From Cerioporus squamosus (taxonomy: Eukaryota; Basidiomycota; Agaricomycetes; Polyporales; Polyporaceae): a stretch of DNA of 14,652 nucleotides. Location: contig JABYQS010000724.1 in the NCBI GenBank assembly GCA_022592435.1, positions 1-14,652 of the forward strand, given 5' to 3'. Positions 8,472 through 14,652 of this stretch are shown in pieces (within the stretch, counting starts at the first letter, position 1; the number at the start of each line of letters is the position of its first letter). Under the pieces are notes generated by a model. It was given only the letters and a program-made list of their open reading frames with translations, had not been told where the DNA came from and searched no databases. The translations under genes and the position numbers were made by a program.

Positions 8472-10079
8472 TCACTCGTCAGCGACCACGACGGAACACT
8501 TTCCGAAGTTCTTCCCGCTCAAGACGTCGACAAGCGCCTTGCCAGCGTTCTCCAATCCGCGCACGACATCGTCCTTGTACTTGAGCTCTCCGCTGGCGAC
8601 GCGAGGCGGGAAGGTCCGGTAGAAGTCTTCGATGTACTTGGGCATCAGCGAGAGGAACAAGAAGCCGTGGAACGTGATCTCGCGCCAGACGAGCTGCTGG
8701 AGGTTCTTGACGTTGTACGGCTCGCTCGTGTTGTAGTTCGAGATCATGCCGCAGATCTACGTTGGCGTTGGTAACCGGCATGAGGGTCAGCGTACCAATT
8801 TATGGAGTACTACGTGGATGGACGTACGACGAAGTGAGCCTTCTGGGCAGCGAACTCGAGAGCAGCCTCGAGGGACTCGCCGCCGACGTTGTCCCAGTAG
8901 CTGCGAGGCGGGCTCAGTACCAACGAGCTTCGAGGGGACGTCAAGGACGATGAACGTACATCTGGACAGGACCTTCTTTCTTCAGCACCTCCCGCGTGCT
9001 CGTGGTCTTGTAGTTGAAGACGACGTCCGCGCCAAGGGAGCGCACGAACTCAACCTTCTCTTCTGAGCCTGCGGACGCGATGACTTTCAGGCCCTCCGCC
9101 TTGGCGAGCTGCACTACGATTCTGCGCAAACGTCAGCAAGTGAGGTACAGAATTCGCTTGGGAGACGTACGATCCGACAGCGCCTGAGAGAAGGAAGAAG
9201 GTTACACCTCGGATCGAGGGAGGGACATAAGTTGGACGTACCAGATGCAGCTGTGACGAACACGACGTCGCCCTGAACGTTGATTGATTAGAACACGACA
9301 TGTCATGATGAATCAAGAAGTATCTGCACCTTTTTCACATACGGGTGTGCGTACTCCAACCAACCGTGGTGTGCGGTCTGGCCTGGGGTGTCGTCTCAGC
9401 AGACGTCGCAAACTTAGATGACTTGGACTACTTACCGGGCATCCCGCAAATGCCAACGTACTTGTACAACGGAAGCTTCTCCTTGTTCTCCAGAACCCTC
9501 ATGTGGGGCTCCTGAGGGGAGATAACGTATTCCTGGAACGCTGATAGAGTTCAGTTGCAATGCAGCCAGTAGGAACAGCATCAAACCTACGAAATATCCC
9601 GTAGACGATGTCGCCTGGCTTCATCGCTGCATTCTCCGACCGCAGAACCTTGCTAACCGCCCAGCCGTTCAGCCTGATAGGAGTGTGAGTGCGTGTGCAG
9701 CAGCAATTTCTCATGCAGCTTACGGCTCTCCGACTTTGTAGAGTCCCTGTTGTTCGAAGTCGCCGTTAGCCCCCACTCGGACACTCGGGCACTAAGGAAC
9801 ATACCAAGTAGAAGTCGACACTGGGGTCCTGCATCTTCCGCCTCATGTATGGGTCGACTGAGACGACAAGGATCTTGAACAGTATTCCTCCATTGAGCGG
9901 AGCGTTCTCAAGGTCAATCGTCTGCGACTCGTCGTAGTCATATGTCTTCCCAGGGACGGGAAAGCCTGTGTAGACCAGTCGGCGAACATCAGCCACGCCT
10001 CGAAAGTGAAGGGAAAACTTCATACGGCACCTTCAGGAACTTCCTTGTACACGACTCGTGCGTTCTTGACTGGGGCCAT
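8472..10079 (-). CDS. NADP-dependent MDR-superfamily oxidoreductase (alkenal/one reductase type), intact, 345 aa
   Basis: Eleven exons (10079-10031, 9965-9805, 9746-9724, 9673-9591, 9540-9436, 9382-9330, 9272-9242, 9183-9171, 9121-8960, 8900-8828, 8756-8472) join without an error to 346 codons including the stop, the usual length for the family. The protein begins MAPVKNARVVYKEVPEGFPV. It shows DPYMRRKM in the substrate-binding lobe, the Rossmann fingerprint AASGAVGS followed by VVQLAKAEGLKVIASAGS, then YWDNVGGESLEAAL and GMISNYN near the cofactor pocket. The zinc ligands of classical alcohol dehydrogenases are not visible, so it belongs to the zinc-independent group that includes leukotriene B4 12-hydroxydehydrogenase / prostaglandin reductase and plant double-bond reductases. 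These reduce the C=C bond of unsaturated aldehydes and ketones with NADPH, usually in the cytosol. Ten introns of 49-71 bp, all GT-AG, include flanks of 13-, 23- and 31-nt exons; the 13-nt exon falls within the Rossmann motif. The exact substrate is unknown. Confidence 0.93.
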
Positions 10080-10138
10080 TGCAGCTACGTGGGGGAAAGA
10101 TGAAAGGGATGATGAGAGGACACGGTGTCCCAGGCATC

Positions 10139-10146
10139 CTTATATA
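10139..10146 (-). promoter_or_regulatory. TATA box of the reductase gene
   Basis: The minus strand reads TATATAAG at 10146-10139, 60 bp upstream of the ATG at 10079. A pyrimidine-rich stretch between the two (complement of about 10088-10115) is typical of fungal core promoters. Confidence 0.6.
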
Positions 10147-10827
10147 CATCGCACCGTCCTTGACATAGAACGTCACAACCGTGGGGAGAGAACCCTCCGG
10201 TGCTGCCGGAGGCCCAACAGTGCTTGCCATCTGTTGAGGAAGAAGGTTCACGAACTCTACAGCATATAGAAGCGCCGGCCCTGCAGGCATCAAGCGGGCA
10301 CCACGGCACCCGCCTGGGTCCCAAGTCCGCGATAGGTAGTGATATGGACATCATAGGGGGCTTGTTCTTTGACTACTCCTCCAGCCGGTGCGTCATATGT
10401 TGGTATGAATTGATGCCCACGACGATCGGTCGGGTAGCGAACGACACGAGCCCGAGTGCGCGATGGAAATACCGACTAACCTGCTGACCGAGGGGCCGAG
10501 TCTTCCATCTCATCGAACATCGAGGTTGACACCAGAAATCGATACGAACACTTACGAATCCTCGGGAACTCGGCAGATCCCTATACTTTGGCGCTGCACC
10601 TGCAACCAGCTCTTGCGGAGTCCTGCAGTCAAAGCTGCGGAATGCCCAGGCATTCTGTAACCTCTTAACCCCGTGCCCAGAACCGGTGAACGATTGTATA
10701 GTCCTCTCTGCGTCTCATCATGTACAAGATTCCTGACTCTGAGACGTGTCAGGATAAGAGTGCACTGCGCCGGCAGAGACGGGCTCACCTGTGATAGTAT
10801 CGTACAACGTAACGTGTTCCTCGCAAC
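10147..10827. other. Upstream region of the reductase and 3' flank of the ankyrin-MYND gene
   Basis: Both neighbouring genes lie on the minus strand, so this stretch holds the 3' end region of the ankyrin-MYND gene and the upstream promoter of the reductase. Short open frames exist on both strands, but none has a recognisable pattern or consistent splice sites. Confidence 0.55.
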
Positions 10828-11710
10828 CTAGACAGCAGCCGGCTTGCATATCGTCTTGTGATGTATCCAATCACCCTTCTGACACGGACCAGGCGAGCAG
10901 TACCTCGCAGTCTTGCACCGGAGCAGGCCAGCAGTCGCACGTCGCCACGGGGCTCGCGTCCACAGAAGGTACAGATGCGGTCGCCAAGACGCTTGCGCCG
11001 ACGGTCCTCGTCGTCCACGACCTTCCAGTGCTCCAGCTGCATCCCGCGAGCAGCCCGCCTTGACATATCGACGTTCCTGCGCGCAGTCTGTCCATCCGAG
11101 TCCTTGATGTCGAGATTGCCGCCGTGCTCGAGGAACCACTGCAGCGCAGCTGCGGCCTTCCGGACAACTTCTTTGTTCCGCATGTCCCAGATCATCGTGA
11201 TTTCGTGCGCAGGGGTGCCTCCATATCTGTTCCTGTTGGTGACTACGCCGCCGGCGTCGTACAGCATCTGCGCGTATTCAGGGTCAAAGGCGGGCTTGGT
11301 CGAGATCGAGTGGTGGAGCGCGGTCGAGCCTGAGAGGTCGATGCCGTCCACGGGAACCTTGACTTCGTCGATGAGCCACCGAGCCACTTGGAGATGTTGA
11401 GTCCGTCGAGGGGGTTGATGAGTGTGCAGAGCAGGATGAGGTTGTATATGGTGACACGAGTCGGTCCCCAGCGCATGCGGTAGATCTCCTGAGCAGCTGA
11501 AGCACGCGCGGCTTCGTCGGTGGCGGAGATGCGGTATCTTGCGACACTCTCTGCGTGCAGCAACTTCAGGCCATCGAGGTCGCCCATCATGACCGCCCCT
11601 CCAAATACGTCGAGGTCGCGAGATGGCTCCATCCTGTTGTTGGAAAAGAAGGTGCGTAGCCTCTGAGATTCCGCTCCCGAGAGGATCTCGTTCCTACGGG
11701 CACGGCTCAT
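10828..11710 (-). CDS. Ankyrin-repeat protein with C-terminal MYND zinc finger, two frame breaks
   Basis: From the ATG at 11710 (MSRARRNEILSG) the frame runs about 105 codons to GLNISKWL. There a near-perfect 8-bp tandem duplication (11372-11379 and 11380-11387) shifts the frame. Removing one copy gives SKWLIDEVKVPVDGIDLSG, followed by ankyrin-like helices (GSTALHHSI, YGGTPAHE, ALQWFLEHGGNLDIKDSDG). A MYND finger starts near 10973 (CTFCGREP… LLACSG). The remaining cysteines (CKTARYCSPGPCQKGDW… HHKTIC) lie in another frame, with one base missing near 10920 and the stop at 10828. MYND fingers bind proline-rich partners and ankyrin repeats bind proteins; that is family knowledge, and no target is known. 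Possible upstream exons (11892-11839 and 11781-11752, with GT-AG introns) exist, but the phase does not close. It may be a pseudogene or a real gene with sequence errors. Confidence 0.75.
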
Positions 11711-12390
11711 TACAAGTTGTGACCCAACGCAAATAGCTGTACAAGACGTACGTTTTCATCAGCTCGTCCAGGGACCTGGAGCTAGTGAGTGCCATGGAAT
11801 GTTCGGGCGGAACAAAGAACCAGACAAACCTGCCTCACCCGGCGAGCCGGGAGGCACTGCCAGTGTAGCGAGGAGCCGTTCATGTCTGCCATTAAGGTCT
11901 TGGTCTTGAAGATGTTCGAAGTTGAGCTTGGTAGATGGTGTCTGGAAGATGCAAGAGCTTGGTGACTCGTGGTTGGCTTTGAAGTTCAGGTCAGGGGATG
12001 AGGTGGTAAGTAAGTAAGGACTCAGGAGGCAAAGGAGGTTCGGAAAGGTACAACACGCGCTTCGGGTTAGGTTAGGAAATGTGCCGCGATATGCATCCTT
12101 AGTGTCTTACCGCTTGCCGTACTACTACTACATGTCGCCCGAGTACTACTAGTACTGAACCTCTGAGTCACATCACCTCTGCACTGGTGGTGGTTATCTC
12201 TCTGTCGTCAGACTCACACTCTCGTTTCAACTGAAGCCCTCGACTGCGGCCGGCGTATCTGTGACTCGGACGCGACTGCGAGGATCCAGCACCACGCCGT
12301 ATACAGGCCCGAACCTGGACGGGCACGAGCAGATCCCTCTTAGGCCGCTCGTCCGACCTGTTCCAAACCTTGACCTTTCACGGTTTCGCC
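11711..12390. other. Shared upstream region of two divergent genes
   Basis: The ankyrin-MYND gene leaves to the left and the phosphate transporter gene to the right, so this 680-bp stretch must hold both promoters. The minus strand has an ATG at 11892 opening a short coding-looking exon (MADMNGSSLHWQCL…) that could be the true 5' end of the ankyrin gene, preceded by a CT-rich leader. Simple sequences such as GTAAGTAAGTAAGG (12006-12019) and GGTTAGGTTAGG (12064-12075) occur. No CACGTG phosphate-response motif was seen. Confidence 0.45.
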
Positions 12391-14652
12391 ATGAAGTTCA
12401 GGTACGTACCCCCGAACGAGCACTCCCAGCACTTCCTTACATACCGACCCACGCTCGATAGCTCTTCTCTCAAGTTCAACGCTGTCGCGGAGTGGTGGGA
12501 CGAGTACATTGCGTGCGTATACGTACACGTTCGCTACCTACCATCTTGCTGGTATCCTGAAATGCTATCCCAGCTACGAAGCTCTGAAGAAGCACATCTA
12601 CCAGCTCGAGAAGCAGAAGGTCGGCCTGCAAGAATCCTACCACGACCTCGAGGCGAACGAACGCAGTGCTCTCATCGGCTCCGGGCCCTCCGCCTCCGAA
12701 CTCACCAATACCGATGCATTCTTCATCCCCCTCCTCGACCGCGAGCTCAGGAAGGTATGCATGTTTTACGAGATGGAGGAGCAGCGCCTCGCGGACGAGG
12801 TCAGCGCGCTGCAGCAGGAGATTGAGCGACAGGAGGAGAACGGACCGTACGCGGGGCACCAGTACGAGGACGAGGAGGATGCGGATGAGGACGAAGAAGA
12901 CGATGAGTTCGACTTGCACAGTCCGGGCATCAGCCGCGAGAGGACGCAATCGCCTGCCCGTCAGAGGCGAAGGCATTCTCGCTCGATGAGCAGTGCTTGC
13001 GCCCGGCGTACCTTCAGGTGAGTACCCGGCCTCTTATTTTGTTCCTAGCAACCGCCCCCCTGCGTCAAGCTCACCCCTGGGTGTCAGGAAGCCGGCGGAA
13101 GGTGGACTCCAGAGCCCGTCGATATAGCGTCTCCTAGGACGAGCAGGACGACATGGAGGCGAGCATGATGTCTCTCGACCCTAACTGGGAATCGGCCGTG
13201 GTTCGAGCAAGTCGCCTCTCGTAAGAGCACGCGCACTGGCGAGCAAGCTCAAGGACAGCATCATGTCGACGAGTTCCGCCGGACGGAAACAGTGTGGACA
13301 GCGCGCAACAAGTACGCGTGGGACATGCAAGCTCCTGTTCAAGCGCAGATTACGAACCTCTACGTGCTCGCGACGTCGCTGCGCTCGTACGTCGAGCTGA
13401 ACTACGCAGGTTTTCGCAAAATCCTGAAGAAGTGAGTCTTTCCGTTCCCTTCGTCGGGCAGACACTGATCTACTCGCAGGTACGACAAGGTCACAGATAG
13501 CAATCTCCAGGACCGGTACCTGCACGATGTCGTCGAGCAAGCGCCGCCTTTCCAGCAAGTGTCGAAGGACAAGCTGAACAACAAGATCTCGCTTCTCACC
13601 GACCTGTACGCGCGATGCGTCACGCACGGCGACACCGTCGAGGGCGGCGCCAGCTCAAGCTGCACCAGCGCGAGCATATCGCGTGGGAGCGCGACACCGT
13701 CTGGCGGCAGATGATCAACCAGGCGCGGCGCGGCGAGGACGGCGCCGGGATGATGACGATGGGTGGCAGTCTCCTAGTCGAACCTGAACCCGAGAAGGGC
13801 CTGCTCAACGTGCAGACACGGCAGGCCGTGTCAAGCTCACCACGAAGCAGCTATACCTGGTCGCGGCGATCGTGGTATTCATTGTTCTCCTCAACATCGA
13901 CTACATCGACGGCGCGGAGGCGAACAAGTGCTTCGCAATACTGGTCTTCGCGACCATTCTGTGGGCGACTGAAGCCATTCCTCTGTTCGTGACGTCGACA
14001 TTCATCCCGTTCCTGCTCGTCGTCTTCCGCGTCATTCGGGATGCCGACGGTAACGCTCTCCCCGCACCCGCTGCTACGAAGTGCGTCCCAGTTCCATTCG
14101 CCCGGAGCTCCTGCTAACAGTCTGCGCAGACATGTCTTCTCGGTCATGTTTTCGCCGACGATCATGCTTCTCATTGGAGGATTCACCATCGCGTCCGCTC
14201 TAAGCAAGACGGCCATCGACCGCGTGCTCATCACGCGCATCCTGAGCCTCGCCGGAGAGCGACCGAGCACTGTGCTGTTGGCCTTTATGGGTGGCGTGCT
14301 TCGCCAGCATGTGGATCAGTAACGTGGGGCACCCACGCTGTGCTTCACTCTCATCCAGGTATGGTAGTCACCGCCCCCATCCCAGCTGTGGCTAACGACG
14401 GATCGCTGCAGCCCATTTGCGGACATTACCACCCAAGTCATCATTCGCTCCAGTCTTTTGTGGGTGGCTCCGTCCTCCTGCAAACCATTTGCTCAAATTA
14501 TTGGTACAGATCGGCATTGCTCTTGCCGCCAACATCGGCGGTCAAAGCTCGCCCATCTCCTCGCCTCAGAACCTAATCGCCATCGGCTTTATGGAGCCTC
14601 AACTCGACTGGGGTTCATGGTTCGCGGTCTCGCTGCCCGTCTCCGCCATTTC
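12391..14652 (+). CDS. SPX-domain low-affinity phosphate transporter (Pho87/90/91 type), 5' part, many frame breaks
   Basis: Exon 1 is only 11 nt (12391-12401). Spliced to 12462-12512 and 12574 onward it gives MKFSSSLKFNAVAEWWDEYI followed by AYEALKKHIYQLEK, the start of an SPX domain, which senses inositol pyrophosphates. An acidic, Arg/Ser-rich insert follows. SPX then resumes (VWTARNKYAWD, LLFKRR, SLRSYVELNYAGFRKILKKYDK) across an intron at 13432-13479. Later come a transmembrane segment (LYLVAAIVVFIVLLNIDYID), NKCFAILVFATILWATEAIP, PTIMLLIGGFTIASAL and SSPISSPQNLIAIGF, typical of the DASS/SLC13-type anion permease domain. Together these match yeast Pho87, Pho90 and Pho91, which import phosphate at the plasma membrane or vacuole; which of these it matches is not resolved. 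The gene runs off the right edge. Frame changes are needed near 12986, 13194, 13275, 13328, 13348, 13650, 13820, 14290, 14325 and 14460, and an in-frame TAG lies at 13135. Confidence 0.85.

Noticed and set aside
10858..11400. Plus-strand frame of 180 codons
   Set aside because: It is the shadow of the ankyrin-MYND gene, whose repeat and zinc-finger residues are on the minus strand.
12476..12976. Leu/Val-rich minus-strand frame of 166 codons
   Set aside because: It mirrors the acidic and coiled-coil-like coding sequence of the transporter (GAG/GAC codons read backwards) and has no splice support.
13181..13627. Long open frame on the minus strand under the transporter gene
   Set aside because: It is antisense to SPX-domain coding sequence whose protein motifs are clear on the plus strand.
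13851..14270. Minus-strand frame of 139 codons near the right edge
   Set aside because: It is antisense to the membrane segments of the phosphate transporter.

Overview
The window looks like nuclear DNA from a filamentous basidiomycete, probably an Agaricomycete. Coding segments are broken by many short GT-AG introns (mostly 48-71 bp), some exons are only 11-31 nt long, coding sequence is GC-rich, and the gene families are typical of mushrooms (F-box/LRR proteins, ankyrin-MYND proteins, an SPX phosphate transporter, a pepsin-like peptidase). The species cannot be named from the sequence.

Layout, left to right. 1-509: the 3' end of an acidic, low-complexity protein on +, with an 18-bp coding tandem repeat. 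510-1368: no gene seen. 1369-4035: a multi-exon pepsin-like (A1) aspartic peptidase gene on -, split by an ~826-bp inverted-repeat insertion at 2794-3619 and carrying phase errors. 4123-4736: a small three-exon gene of unknown function on -, with a TATA box. 4802-6323: a long stretch with at most decayed coding fragments. 6324-8100: an intact four-exon F-box/LRR-like gene on +. 8472-10079: an intact eleven-exon NADP-dependent reductase of the MDR superfamily on -, with a TATA box. 10828-11710: an ankyrin-MYND gene on - with two frame breaks. 12391-end: a low-affinity phosphate transporter gene on + (SPX domain plus anion-permease domain) that runs off the right edge and carries many small frame breaks.

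The genes do not form a pathway or cluster and look like ordinary neighbours. The most unusual object is the insertion in the peptidase gene. It consists of two diverged copies of a ~240-250 bp sequence in opposite orientation. Each copy starts with a degenerate tRNA-like head carrying RNA polymerase III A-box and B-box matches, followed by a T run and a shared tail. I read it as a candidate tRNA-derived SINE family present as a head-to-head pair, or alternatively as a transposon with very long terminal inverted repeats. Between the arms lies a separate, perfect 47-bp palindrome.

A second theme is frame damage. The F-box and reductase genes splice together without an error, whereas the peptidase, ankyrin-MYND and phosphate transporter genes contain small indels. 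These may be real pseudogene lesions or assembly errors. The sequence alone cannot separate the two.
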